Source: Thermoflexus sp.
Lineage (GTDB): Bacteria; Chloroflexota; Anaerolineae; Aggregatilineales; Aggregatilineaceae
Length of the DNA stretch: 64,000 bases
NCBI GenBank assembly: GCA_020724465.1
Contig: DYGX01000019.1
Location: 1-64,000 of the forward strand
Direction of reading: 5' to 3'
Of the stretch, positions 17,831 through 25,669 are shown one piece after another (positions within the stretch are counted from its first letter, which is position 1; the number at the start of each line of letters is the position of its first letter). The position numbers were made by a program, and so were the translations under genes. The notes beneath the pieces were generated by a model. It was not told where the DNA came from. It saw only the letters and a list, made by a program, of their open reading frames with translations, and did no database searches.

Positions 17831-18787
17831 ATGATCGAGCTGACACGCGGCGGCAAAGCGCCCCTGATCGTCAATAACCCGGTCCTGCTGGCGTCCGGCG
17901 TGGCCGGATACGACGCTGCCGCCTATGCCGGCCTGCTGGATCTGTCGAAGCTGGGCGCGATCGTCACCAACCCGATCACCTGGCGCCCGCGCCGGGCCGC
18001 GCACGGGCCGCGCGTCGTGCCGCTGCCGGCCGGCGTGCTGATTCACACCGGGCTGCCCAACCCCGGCGTCCGCCGCGTGATCAGGGACTATCGCGCGCGG
18101 TGGGCGCGCAGCCCGGTCCCGATCATCGCGCATGTGGTCGCCACCACGCCCGAAGACGTCGCCGCCTGCGCCGCCGAACTGGACCGTTGCGAGAGTGTAG
18201 CGGCGGTGGAGCTTGGGATACACGACCAGGCGGCGCAGCGCGATCTGCACGCTGTCATCCAGGCGGCGCGCGACGCAACACTGCTGCCGGTTCTGGTGCG
18301 TCTGCCGCTCTACAACGCGTTGGAACTGGCACCCGGCGCCGAAGCGGCCGGCGCAGGCGCGGTGGTCGTGGCCGGGCCGCCGCGCGGGACGGCGCGCGAT
18401 CCGGTTTCCGGTCAGCTTGCCGGGGGGCGCATCTACGGGCCGAGCCAGACGGCGCAGGCGCTGCGCGCGGTGGGGCAGGTGGCGCGGGCGGTCGCGATCC
18501 CGGTGATCGGCTGCGGCGGGATCCACACGCCGGACCACGCGCGCGACTTCATCGAAGCGGGCGCGGTGGCCGTGCAGATCGATGCGCTGCTGTGGACGCA
18601 GCCGCACATGGTCGAGGTCATCGCCCGCAACCTGGGCGGCCTGGAGCTGACCCGCGCCGCCGGAGCGCTGGCCGACGAGTGGGAACCGGGCATGGGCGAA
18701 ACGATGCGCAAGCGGCGAGAGTGGGACAAGCCTCACCGCCCGTTGGACGTGCGCCCGCTCCGCCCGCCCGACGACCTGCCCGAATGA
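17831..18787 (+). CDS. PyrD-like flavoprotein lacking dihydroorotate catalytic residues
   Basis: The 318-residue TIM-barrel protein aligns by eye with class 1B dihydroorotate dehydrogenase along its length: NPVLLASG at 16-23, PRVVPLPAG, GLPNPGV, and the FMN phosphate loop IPVIGCGGI. Key residues are missing. The FMN/orotate Lys position reads TNPIT (N47), the first Asn of the NSxGLxN motif is replaced (LIHTGLPN), and the catalytic loop NxSCPN is VELGIHDQ at 126-133. It probably still binds FMN but is unlikely to oxidise dihydroorotate. AGGAGAG precedes the ATG. Confidence 0.65.
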   Translation: MIELTRGGKAPLIVNNPVLLASGVAGYDAAAYAGLLDLSKLGAIVTNPITWRPRRAAHGPRVVPLPAGVLIHTGLPNPGVRRVIRDYRARWARSPVPIIAHVVATTPEDVAACAAELDRCESVAAVELGIHDQAAQRDLHAVIQAARDATLLPVLVRLPLYNALELAPGAEAAGAGAVVVAGPPRGTARDPVSGQLAGGRIYGPSQTAQALRAVGQVARAVAIPVIGCGGIHTPDHARDFIEAGAVAVQIDALLWTQPHMVEVIARNLGGLELTRAAGALADEWEPGMGETMRKRREWDKPHRPLDVRPLRPPDDLPE

Positions 18788-18936
18788 CGCCCGGCGCGTC
18801 GGGATCGGGCTTGCTTAGCCCGTGGCAAATGCGAAATCAAGCGCGCGGCGGGTGGGTAGCGGGCGCAGCAACCCGCGCCCCGACAGAACACCTACCGCCG
18901 AGGGCGGGGGTGAAGGGCAAAGGCGCATCCCACGCG

Positions 18937-19455
18937 CTAGGCGTGCAGCTTCGGCGCGAGGTCGCCCGCCCAGGAACGGATGGCGTCCCAGTCGCGGTGG
19001 TCGCCTTCCGACCACACGCCAAGCCGGACGCTCACGCGGAACATCAGCCGCTTGCGCCAGGACGGAACTCTGGCAATGTCCAGCGCCCCGGCGAAGTACC
19101 CCTCGCTCACCGGCCTGACCAGGCCCCGGACCGGCTCCAACCACGCTTTCACGCCCTCGTGATATTGCGTATTCTTCATAGAGAGCGTCATGCAGACCAG
19201 AAACGCGGCAAACGGGCGTTCGGCCAGGGCAGCCTGGTGCGCGCGCAGGAACTGCATGGCTTCCGGCAGCCAGCGGCGATCCTGGATCGCGCTCCCGGCA
19301 ACGACGGCGCTGTACGGCGACAGATCGGTTACCTCTGTCATGGGGCGAACCTCAACATCGAGACCGCGCTCGGACAGAGTCTGCCCGATCGCTTCGGCAA
19401 CACCGGCGGTCGTGCCGGTCCGGCTGGCGTAGGTGACCAGAACGCTGTGGGACAT
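18937..19455 (-). CDS. Flavodoxin-domain protein (HemG-like)
   Basis: The 172-residue protein starts with VLVTYASRTGTTAGVAEAIG, a flavodoxin FMN-phosphate loop. It continues with a YSAVVAGSAI segment and a central insertion (about 115-150) similar to menaquinone-dependent protoporphyrinogen oxidase HemG and other flavodoxin_5 proteins. ATG at 19455 is preferred over upstream frames, which run into the divergent promoter region. The gene is convergent with the PyrD-like gene and divergent from the DUF2089 gene. Confidence 0.7.
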   Translation of the reverse strand: MSHSVLVTYASRTGTTAGVAEAIGQTLSERGLDVEVRPMTEVTDLSPYSAVVAGSAIQDRRWLPEAMQFLRAHQAALAERPFAAFLVCMTLSMKNTQYHEGVKAWLEPVRGLVRPVSEGYFAGALDIARVPSWRKRLMFRVSVRLGVWSEGDHRDWDAIRSWAGDLAPKLHA

Positions 19456-19618
19456 CAGATGTGCTTGCTCCCTATCGCGGCGGATGATCAGGGGACGTGG
19501 ACACGCACAGGGTAGCACGCGGGTGCGCGGCGGGACAGTGCCGGACGGCGTGAATTTGCGCGCCGATCCGCGCTGCGCGCTCCCCCATCCGCCCGAACCA
19601 ATCAATTTAATTGCACCA

Positions 19619-19644
19619 TCAATATAACACATCGTTGATATTGA
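19619..19644. promoter_or_regulatory. Inverted repeat in the AT-rich divergent intergenic region
   Basis: TCAATAT (19619-19625) and ATATTGA (19638-19644) form a perfect 7-bp inverted repeat with a 12-base centre. It lies just upstream of the -35 of the DUF2089 operon and between divergent genes, where an operator would be expected. The local composition is strikingly AT-rich for this window. Confidence 0.4.
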
Positions 19645-19661
19645 AATTTTTAACTTCGTGA

Positions 19662-19690
19662 TTGACTTTCTGAATTTGCTCTGTTACGAT
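19662..19690 (+). promoter_or_regulatory. Strong promoter of the DUF2089/YvlB-like operon
   Basis: TTGACT (19662-19667), a 17-base spacer and TACGAT (19685-19690), with a TG at 19682-19683, form a near-consensus promoter 43 bases before the DUF2089 start. Confidence 0.7.
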
Positions 19691-19732
19691 AAAAAGCAAG
19701 CGCGCTCAGAACCACACCAACGAGGGAAGGCC

Positions 19733-20131
19733 ATGTATCCAGTCTATCCGGTGCCCAGCCAGTGCCCGGTCTGTTACGAGACGATGATCATCCAGCGGCT
19801 GCACTGCCCCAACTGTGACGTGACGGTCGAGGGGCGCTTTTCGCTGGGGCGGCTGGCTCTGCTCACCCCCGAACAGATTGAATTCGTCGAAGTCTTTCTG
19901 CGCTGCGAAGGCAAGATCACCCGCGTCGAAAAAGAGCTGGATATTTCCTACCCCACCGTGCGCAGCCGCCTGAACGAAATCATCCAGGCCATGGGCTACG
20001 AAGTGTCAGGCGGCTCGGAGCACGGTGAGGACCTGACGCCCGAAGAACGCCGCCAGGTGCTGGACGATCTGGCGAGCGGCAAGATCACGTCAGAAGAGGC
20101 GATCGAACTGCTGCGCGGCGAGCTACCTTAG
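19733..20131 (+). CDS. DUF2089 zinc-ribbon/HTH regulator
   Basis: The 132-residue protein has a zinc ribbon (C11, C14, C25, C28), then a helix-turn-helix region (LTPEQIEFVEVFLRCEGKI with ISYPTVRSRLNEI), and ends with an SHOCT-like helical pair (GKITSEEAIELL). This is the DUF2089 architecture. The last element recurs in the two YvlB-like proteins downstream, which implies a common interaction. The ATG has GAGGGAAGG upstream. It is the first gene of the operon and probably regulates it. Confidence 0.75.
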   Translation: MYPVYPVPSQCPVCYETMIIQRLHCPNCDVTVEGRFSLGRLALLTPEQIEFVEVFLRCEGKITRVEKELDISYPTVRSRLNEIIQAMGYEVSGGSEHGEDLTPEERRQVLDDLASGKITSEEAIELLRGELP

Positions 20132-20175
20132 CCGCACCCGGTTCTCCCAGACGCTGAGAGAAGGAGCGTATGATC

Positions 20176-20610
20176 ATGGCATCGCGCAAGGATATTCTGG
20201 ACATGCTCGCACGCGGCGAGATCGACGTGGATCGCGCCACCGAGCTGCTGAGCCAGGCGCACAGCGCGCCCGCGCCGGACGTCCCACCCCCGCCTGAACC
20301 CGAAGCGCCCATCCCACCGGCTCCGGCGCCGGAACCACCGCGCGCTGCTGCGGCCCGTGGCACAGGCAAGCCGCGCTGGCTGCGGGTCCATATCAGCGAG
20401 CTGGACACGGGGCGCAACCGGGTCAAGATCAACGTGCCGCTGGGGCTGGTGCGTTTGGGGATGAAGATCGGTGCGCGCTTTACCGACGAGTTGAACGAGG
20501 ACGTCATCGGCGACGTGCTGCACGTTCTTGAGAGTGAGGATATCGATGGCACGCTGGTCGAGGTCGAGGACGTCGAGGACAACGAGCGGGTGCACGTGTT
20601 TGTCGAATGA
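20176..20610 (+). CDS. SHOCT-like/YvlB N-terminal family protein
   Basis: The 144-residue protein begins with a helical pair (KDILDMLARGEIDVDRATELL) of the SHOCT or YvlB/LiaX N-terminal type, followed by a Pro-rich linker (about 32-58). A C-terminal domain beginning RWLRVHISELDTGRNRVKINVPLGL is shared with the protein at 22895. ATG at 20176 has AAGGAG 9 bases away; an ATG two codons earlier is too close. Related proteins sit in envelope-stress operons. Confidence 0.65.
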   Translation: MASRKDILDMLARGEIDVDRATELLSQAHSAPAPDVPPPPEPEAPIPPAPAPEPPRAAAARGTGKPRWLRVHISELDTGRNRVKINVPLGLVRLGMKIGARFTDELNEDVIGDVLHVLESEDIDGTLVEVEDVEDNERVHVFVE

Positions 20611-20652
20611 GGCCGGAAACCGGGCAGAAATCCGGGCGAGAGGACGGGAAAG

Positions 20653-21801
20653 ATGAAGCGGATTGAGGAAGTTAACGTCAATGCCCCGGTGGTCGTGCAG
20701 GCGGTCAGCGGAGACCTGACTCTGCGCGGGCGCGAAAGCACCGCGCTGACGATCGACGGCGATGCTCCGCAGATCGAGTATCTGGGCGGGAGCCAGCCCT
20801 ATCTGGTGCGCTGCAATGGAGACTGCCGTCTCACCGTTCCGCCCAAAATGAACGTCGTCATCCAGCACGTGGCCGGAGACGCGCGAGTTGCCGATTTGGA
20901 CGGAATGACCGAAATTCAGAACATCGGCGGCGATCTGACGATCGGGCACGTGCGGAATGTGGTGATCGACAACGTCGGCGGCGACCTGCGGCTCAAGTGG
21001 GCCGACCAGGATGTGCGTATCAAGAACATCGGCGGCGATGCCACGCTTCGCGAGGTATGCGGCAGCCTGACGATCGACAACGTCGGCGCGGATGTCTATA
21101 TCCGTGGCGTGGATGGCAACTGCACCGTCGAGCACTCCGGCGACGACCTGGTGCTCAACATCGCGTTCCATCCGGATCACGAGTACCGTTTTGGCGCCGG
21201 TGGTGATATCCTATGCCGCATCCAGCCCGAAACCGACGCGCGCTTCGTGCTGCCGCCGGATATGCGCTACGAGCTGGACGTCGAGGCGACCATCACCGAA
21301 ACCGAAAGCGGCGAGCAGACGGTGATCGTCGTCGGCGAGGGGCGCGCGACTGTCACGCTTACCGCCGGGCGCGAACTGCGCCTGATCGGCGAGGCCGAGG
21401 ACTACGTCTTCAACCTGGGCGCGCAGATCGAGGAAGAGCTGGAAGCCCGGCTCAGCAGCCTGGAAGAGAAGCTCAGCCGTCAGTTCGAAGGGCTGGACGA
21501 GCGCATCCAGGCGCACACCGAGCAGTTCGCCGAGAAAGCAGCGCGCTTCGCGTCGCGCGCGGAGCGGCAGGCCGAGCGCGCGCGCCGCAGTCTGGAGCGC
21601 AAAATGAAAAGCCGGAAGCGCGAGTTTGGCGGCGTGCGCTTCACGTGGGGCTTTCCGCCCGAACCGCCCCAGCCACCGCGCCCCCCGGCGGAACCCGTCA
21701 GCGAAGAAGAGCGCCTGATGATCCTGCGCATGGTGCAGGATAAGAAGATCACAATCGAAGAGGCGGAGCGGCTGCTGGCAGCCCTTGAGCGGCGCGAATA
21801 G
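20653..21801 (+). CDS. DUF4097-like beta-helix protein with C-terminal SHOCT-like helices
   Basis: The 382-residue protein starts with a repetitive beta-strand domain (about 10-215), with recurring NIGGDLTIG, NVGGDLRLK, NIGGDATL and NVGADVYI units of about 20 residues. This matches the DUF4097 adhesin-like right-handed beta helix. A coiled coil (about 250-320, Arg/Glu-rich) and an SHOCT-like pair (MVQDKKITIEEAERLLAALE) follow. There is no signal peptide or membrane helix, so it is probably cytoplasmic. It resembles YvlB/LiaX proteins of cell-envelope stress responses. Confidence 0.7.
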   Translation: MKRIEEVNVNAPVVVQAVSGDLTLRGRESTALTIDGDAPQIEYLGGSQPYLVRCNGDCRLTVPPKMNVVIQHVAGDARVADLDGMTEIQNIGGDLTIGHVRNVVIDNVGGDLRLKWADQDVRIKNIGGDATLREVCGSLTIDNVGADVYIRGVDGNCTVEHSGDDLVLNIAFHPDHEYRFGAGGDILCRIQPETDARFVLPPDMRYELDVEATITETESGEQTVIVVGEGRATVTLTAGRELRLIGEAEDYVFNLGAQIEEELEARLSSLEEKLSRQFEGLDERIQAHTEQFAEKAARFASRAERQAERARRSLERKMKSRKREFGGVRFTWGFPPEPPQPPRPPAEPVSEEERLMILRMVQDKKITIEEAERLLAALERRE

Positions 21802-21861
21802 CGCGGCACACACAGCGCACAGCCGACAACCGCCGCGCAGCAAACAGAGCAGGACGGCAGC

Positions 21862-22863
21862 ATGGCGGCAGGCGCAGTCACCACACGGCCCGCGCGCCCC
21901 GAGACCGGTCTCCGGCCGGTCCACTTGCGGCGCGATCTGGGCGAGATCGCCAACCTGATAGAGTATTGCTTCGCGCCCACGCTGGACAGCAGTGGGCGTG
22001 CGGCCATCCAGGAGATGCGCCTGTTGAGCCGGTCTGGCCCGCTGTTGTGGCTGCTGTCGCGCTTCGACAGAGTCGGCCCCAGCCTGCTCAAAGGCTTCGT
22101 CTGGCTGGAAGCGGGCCGTCTGGTCGGCAACGTGTCGATCTCGCCGGCCGGGTACGGCGAGGGATGGATCATCGCCAATGTCGCGGTCCATCCCGACTAC
22201 CGCCGCCATGGCATCGCCCGCCATCTGATGCAGGCGGCGCTGGACTGGGTCGCCCATCACGGGCGGTTCGCCGTGCTGCAGGTCGAGGCCGACAACGAGC
22301 CGGCACGCGCGCTTTACGATGGGCTGGGGTTCCGCGCCCTGCGCGCGTTTACCCGCTGGCGCCGGGCAAGCGGTTTCTTCGCGCAGCCGCCCGCGTCGGC
22401 TGGCGCTCCCCTGCGCCTGCTAGGGCGCGCGGAGATTCCGGCGCTGCTGGCGCTGGCGCAGCGCGTCCGCCCGGATGCGGCGGGCGGGCTGGGCTGGCTG
22501 CGCCCCACCCGGCTTGAGGCGTTCAGCCCGCCGCGCTTTGGCCTGGTGAGCAGCCTGCTAAGCGGCAAGCGGATCACCCTGTGGGGTCTGCCTGAGGGCA
22601 ACGCGCTTGGCGCTGGCCTGATCGCCGAGACACGGGCCGGGACGAGCGCGGCGGTCTTTGACCTGCTGGTCGATCCGGCCCGGCAGGGTACGCTTGAAGC
22701 GGCGCTGATCGGCCATGTCGTGCGGGTCTTCGCCCGGGCGCGCCAGCCGCTGATCACCGAGCACCCGGCCGATGATGAAGCCGCCGCGGAGCAGTTCCGC
22801 GCCAACTATTTCCGTCCGGAGCGCACCCTGGTTCACATGATCTGGCCGGCGGATGCGCACTAG
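21862..22863 (+). CDS. GNAT-family N-acetyltransferase
   Basis: The 333-residue protein has a GNAT core in its first half: VGNVSISPAG, IIANVAVHPDYRRHGIARHLMQAAL (acetyl-CoA loop R-x-x-G-I-A) and DNEPARALYDGLGF. The second half is a more degenerate GNAT-like fold, so it may be a tandem-domain enzyme. It lies between two YvlB-like genes in the same operon. Substrate unknown. Confidence 0.75.
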   Translation: MAAGAVTTRPARPETGLRPVHLRRDLGEIANLIEYCFAPTLDSSGRAAIQEMRLLSRSGPLLWLLSRFDRVGPSLLKGFVWLEAGRLVGNVSISPAGYGEGWIIANVAVHPDYRRHGIARHLMQAALDWVAHHGRFAVLQVEADNEPARALYDGLGFRALRAFTRWRRASGFFAQPPASAGAPLRLLGRAEIPALLALAQRVRPDAAGGLGWLRPTRLEAFSPPRFGLVSSLLSGKRITLWGLPEGNALGAGLIAETRAGTSAAVFDLLVDPARQGTLEAALIGHVVRVFARARQPLITEHPADDEAAAEQFRANYFRPERTLVHMIWPADAH

Positions 22864-22894
22864 GCAACACACACGGCAAGGAAGGATTGAACAG

Positions 22895-23269
22895 ATGTCG
22901 ACGGCAGAAGAACGGATGCGGATCTTGCAGATGATCCAGGACGGGAAAGTCACGCCCGAAGAGGGAGCGAACCTGATCGAGGCGCTGAACCGCGGCGGCC
23001 GACCCACCCCGCCCCCGGCGCCTGGCCTGGATCCGCGCCTGCTGCGGGTGCGGATCACCGATATGCGCACCGGCAAGACCAAAGTGAACGTCAACATCCC
23101 GATGGGCCTGGTCAACGTCGGGGTCAAGCTGGGGGCGCGCTTCGCCCCGGCCAGCTCAGGGGTGGACTACGAGGAAATCATGGCAGCCATCAAGAGCGGC
23201 GCCAGCGGCAAGCTGGCCGATGTCGAGGACATAGAAAGCGGCGAGCATGTGGAGATCTGGGTCGAATAG
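22895..23269 (+). CDS. Second SHOCT-like/YvlB-type protein, paralogue of 20176 gene
   Basis: The 124-residue protein repeats the architecture of the gene at 20176: an N-terminal helical pair (MIQDGKVTPEEGANLIEAL), a short Pro linker, then RLLRVRITDMRTGKTKVNVNIP and an acidic end. The paired DNxVKIN/TKVNVN and VEDxExxEHVxIWVE segments make paralogy clear. ATG at 22895 has GGAAGGA upstream. It closes the operon before a terminator. Confidence 0.65.
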   Translation: MSTAEERMRILQMIQDGKVTPEEGANLIEALNRGGRPTPPPAPGLDPRLLRVRITDMRTGKTKVNVNIPMGLVNVGVKLGARFAPASSGVDYEEIMAAIKSGASGKLADVEDIESGEHVEIWVE

Positions 23270-23308
23270 CGAACGAACGCCGCGCGCCTGTGCGCGCCCC
23301 CCAACGTC

Positions 23309-23346
23309 AGAAGCGCCTGGTTTCGCGTCACCCGGCGCTTCTTTTT
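23309..23346 (+). terminator. Rho-independent terminator of the YvlB-like operon
   Basis: AGAAGCGCC (23309-23317) pairs with GGCGCTTCT (23334-23342) around a 16-base loop, followed by a run of T. It lies 40 bases after the last stop of the plus-strand operon, and 5 bases before the end of the convergent aminotransferase. Confidence 0.85.
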
Positions 23347-23350
23347 CGCC

Positions 23351-24538
23351 TCAGGCCGGGCGCCGCGCTTCGTCGAGCGCCCGCTCAAAGCCGGGCAGGG
23401 CGCGCCGGATCATGGCGTCGCTAGCCGTCAACGAGATGCGGAAATAGCCGGGCATCTCGACGACCGTCCCCGGCAGACAGAGGATCTTGTGCCGGGCCAG
23501 GATGCGGACGAACTCCCAGTCGTCCGCGATGGGCGCGCGCGGGAGCAGATAGAACGTGCCTTCGGGCGAGTGCAGCTCGTAACCCTGCTCGCGCAGCGCG
23601 CCGACCAGCCAATCGCGCCGGGCCTGAAGCTGGCCGATGTCAATCGACAGGCGATCCAGATCGGGCAGGGCGTGCTGCAACAGCGCGTTCGGGAATGCAA
23701 AACCGATCAGCAGCAGCGCCCCCGTCAGGGCGTCGCGCAGCGGCTCGCGCTCCGGCATGGTGGGCGGCAGCGCGATAAACCCGATCCGCTGCCCTGGCGA
23801 CAGCAGCGTCTTGCCATAGGTGTAGATCAGCAGCGTATAGGGATAGTACGCCGTCGGGCTGGGGTAGGCGCGCCCCTCGTAGATGATGCGGCTGTAGGCT
23901 TCGTCGGAGAGCAGGTAGATCGGGTGCCCGTGGCGCGCGCTGGCATCCGCCAGCAGATCGGCCAGCGCCTGCAACGTCTCCGGCGGGTAGATGCGCCCGG
24001 TCGGATTGTTGGGCGAGTTAACAATGATCGCCCGCGTGCGGCTCGTGATCGCGTCCGCGATGGCGTTCAGGTCGAGATCAAAGGTGATCGGGTCAACCCG
24101 CACGCGCACAGGCCGGCCGCCGACCGCCAGGATCTGCGCCTCGTAGAAAAACCACGGCGGCGAGTTGAAGATCACCTCGTCGCCCGCCTCGACCAGCGTC
24201 CACAGCGCGGCGAACAGCCCGGCAAACGCGCCGGTGGTCATCAGGATATCTTCAGCGGCGAAGTCGATCCCGCGCCAGGCGCTCAGCGACCGGCTTACCG
24301 TCTCGCGGGAGTCCGGCTCGCTCAGCTTGTAGGCAAACCAGCCCTTATCGTGCGGCGTCGTAGCGCGCTGCAGCGCCTCGACATAAGCGGGCAGCGGCCC
24401 GTCTTGTGGATTGCCATAGGCAAAGTCAGCGATATCTGGCTCGTGGGCGTGCTTCTCGAAGAACTCGAAGTAGCGAAGGACTTGCTGCAGCGCGGCGGCC
24501 GCCTGAGACCTGTCCGCAAGCCGGTGGATGGTATGCAT
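23351..24538 (-). CDS. PLP-dependent class I/II aminotransferase
   Basis: The 395-residue protein is a fold-type I aminotransferase: TTGAFAGLFAAL in the cofactor loop, NSPNNPTGR (substrate/PLP binding Asn), LLSDEAYSRI (Asp), and YTYGKTLLSPGQRIGF with the Schiff-base Lys. ATG at 24538 follows CAGGAG by about 9 bases. It is monocistronic and converges on the preceding operon. Aspartate/aromatic-type specificity cannot be separated from sequence alone. Confidence 0.85.
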   Translation of the reverse strand: MHTIHRLADRSQAAAALQQVLRYFEFFEKHAHEPDIADFAYGNPQDGPLPAYVEALQRATTPHDKGWFAYKLSEPDSRETVSRSLSAWRGIDFAAEDILMTTGAFAGLFAALWTLVEAGDEVIFNSPPWFFYEAQILAVGGRPVRVRVDPITFDLDLNAIADAITSRTRAIIVNSPNNPTGRIYPPETLQALADLLADASARHGHPIYLLSDEAYSRIIYEGRAYPSPTAYYPYTLLIYTYGKTLLSPGQRIGFIALPPTMPEREPLRDALTGALLLIGFAFPNALLQHALPDLDRLSIDIGQLQARRDWLVGALREQGYELHSPEGTFYLLPRAPIADDWEFVRILARHKILCLPGTVVEMPGYFRISLTASDAMIRRALPGFERALDEARRPA

Positions 24539-24585
24539 GATGTCAGGCTCCTGTGTTCCGGTCCGGACGATTTAATTCTAATATG

Positions 24586-24599
24586 TTAAGCGATCTTAA
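24586..24599. promoter_or_regulatory. Small palindrome upstream of the aminotransferase
   Basis: TTAAG and CTTAA flank CGAT in a short AT-rich patch about 50 bases before the aminotransferase start. A TAGAAT -10-like element on the minus strand (24575-24580) is adjacent. It is a possible operator. Confidence 0.3.
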
Positions 24600-24623
24600 G
24601 ACGCTTTGTCACAGCGCGCAAAA

Positions 24624-24651
24624 AGCCCGGATTGCCGCGGCAACCCGGGCT
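24624..24651 (-). terminator. Terminator of the M42 peptidase operon
   Basis: On the minus strand AGCCCGG pairs with CCGGGCT, with an inner TTGCC/GGCAA stem, a two-base loop, and a following T-run (AAAA on the plus strand at 24620-24623). It lies 25 bases beyond the last M42 stop codon. Confidence 0.85.
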
Positions 24652-24676
24652 GTCGAGTGCGTGATACACTTCGGGG

Positions 24677-25666
24677 CTAGGTGGGCCGCTCGATGGGGTT
24701 CGCCAGCACCGCCGCCAGCAGATCAACCGCCGCCACGATGTCGCCGCGCAGGGCGGTTTCGCTGCGCGTGTGAACCTGGCGCGCGGGGATTGAGATGCCG
24801 CCTGTCGGCACCCCTGCCCGCGCCAACTGGATCGAGGCGCCGTCGGTCGCGCCGAGCATCATCACGTCGAGCTGGTAGGGGATGCCGGCCTCCTCGGCGC
24901 GAGCGATCATCAGGTCGCGGACCCAGCCGGGCACGATGTGACGGGTATCGCGCACTTTGATCGCCGCCCCGCCGCCGAGCGTGATCGCGGATGGCGACGC
25001 CTTGGGCGCATCCCCCGCCGGCGTGATATCGATCGCGATCCCGAAATCCGGCTCCAGAGCGAAGGCGCCCGTCTGCGCGCCCCGGCGCCCGATCTCTTCC
25101 TGCACGGTGAACGCGAAGAAGAGCGTGTGAGGCGTACCCTGCTCGCGCAGGCGGCGCAGCGCCTCGATCTGGACCGCGCAGCCAAGCCGGTTATCGAGCG
25201 ACTTGGCGATAACACGCTCTCCCTGCCACAGCGCCTCGCTCACAAAGGCGCCGGGGTCGCCCGGCCGCACGCCGCTGCCGGCGGGAAGATCGAGAAAGAA
25301 CCCTTCCAGGCGGGGAATCTCGTTGCGCTTGCTGAACTGATGCTCGACGCCGACCGGCGCGATCGTCCCGTTCTCGAAGCGCACGCGCGCGCCAAGCAGC
25401 GACGCAGGCAGCACGCCGCCCAGGTTGCTGAAGCGCGCGAATCCCTGCCGGTCGATGTGCGACACGATGACGCCGATCTCATCCATATGCGCCGCGCTCA
25501 TGACCCGCAGCGGCCCCTCGCCCAAGCGGCAGATCAGGTTGCCGAGCGCGTCGACCCACACCTCGTCGGCCAGCGGCTCGACCTCGGCACGGATCAGATC
25601 GCGCACCTGGTGCTCGAACCCGGACGGCCCCCACGCCTCGGCCAGTTTCGTGATCAGTGCTTCCAC
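24677..25666 (-). CDS. M42-family aminopeptidase (third of three)
   Basis: The 329-residue protein has the full M42/TET metal set: AHMDEIG (H, D), KSLDNRLGC (bridging Asp), FTVQEEIGRRGA (catalytic Glu pair), an Asp in AIDITPAG, and the C-terminal His in RQVHTRSE. TET aminopeptidases form dodecamers that trim peptides, often with cobalt or zinc. GTG start; its start is 3 bases after the previous M42 stop. It ends the operon. Confidence 0.85.
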   Translation of the reverse strand: MEALITKLAEAWGPSGFEHQVRDLIRAEVEPLADEVWVDALGNLICRLGEGPLRVMSAAHMDEIGVIVSHIDRQGFARFSNLGGVLPASLLGARVRFENGTIAPVGVEHQFSKRNEIPRLEGFFLDLPAGSGVRPGDPGAFVSEALWQGERVIAKSLDNRLGCAVQIEALRRLREQGTPHTLFFAFTVQEEIGRRGAQTGAFALEPDFGIAIDITPAGDAPKASPSAITLGGGAAIKVRDTRHIVPGWVRDLMIARAEEAGIPYQLDVMMLGATDGASIQLARAGVPTGGISIPARQVHTRSETALRGDIVAAVDLLAAVLANPIERPT

Positions 25667-25669
25667 GGC

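Noticed and set aside
17831-18787. Calling this gene pyrD
   Set aside because: The catalytic loop and Lys of dihydroorotate dehydrogenase are missing, so a functional name would mislead.
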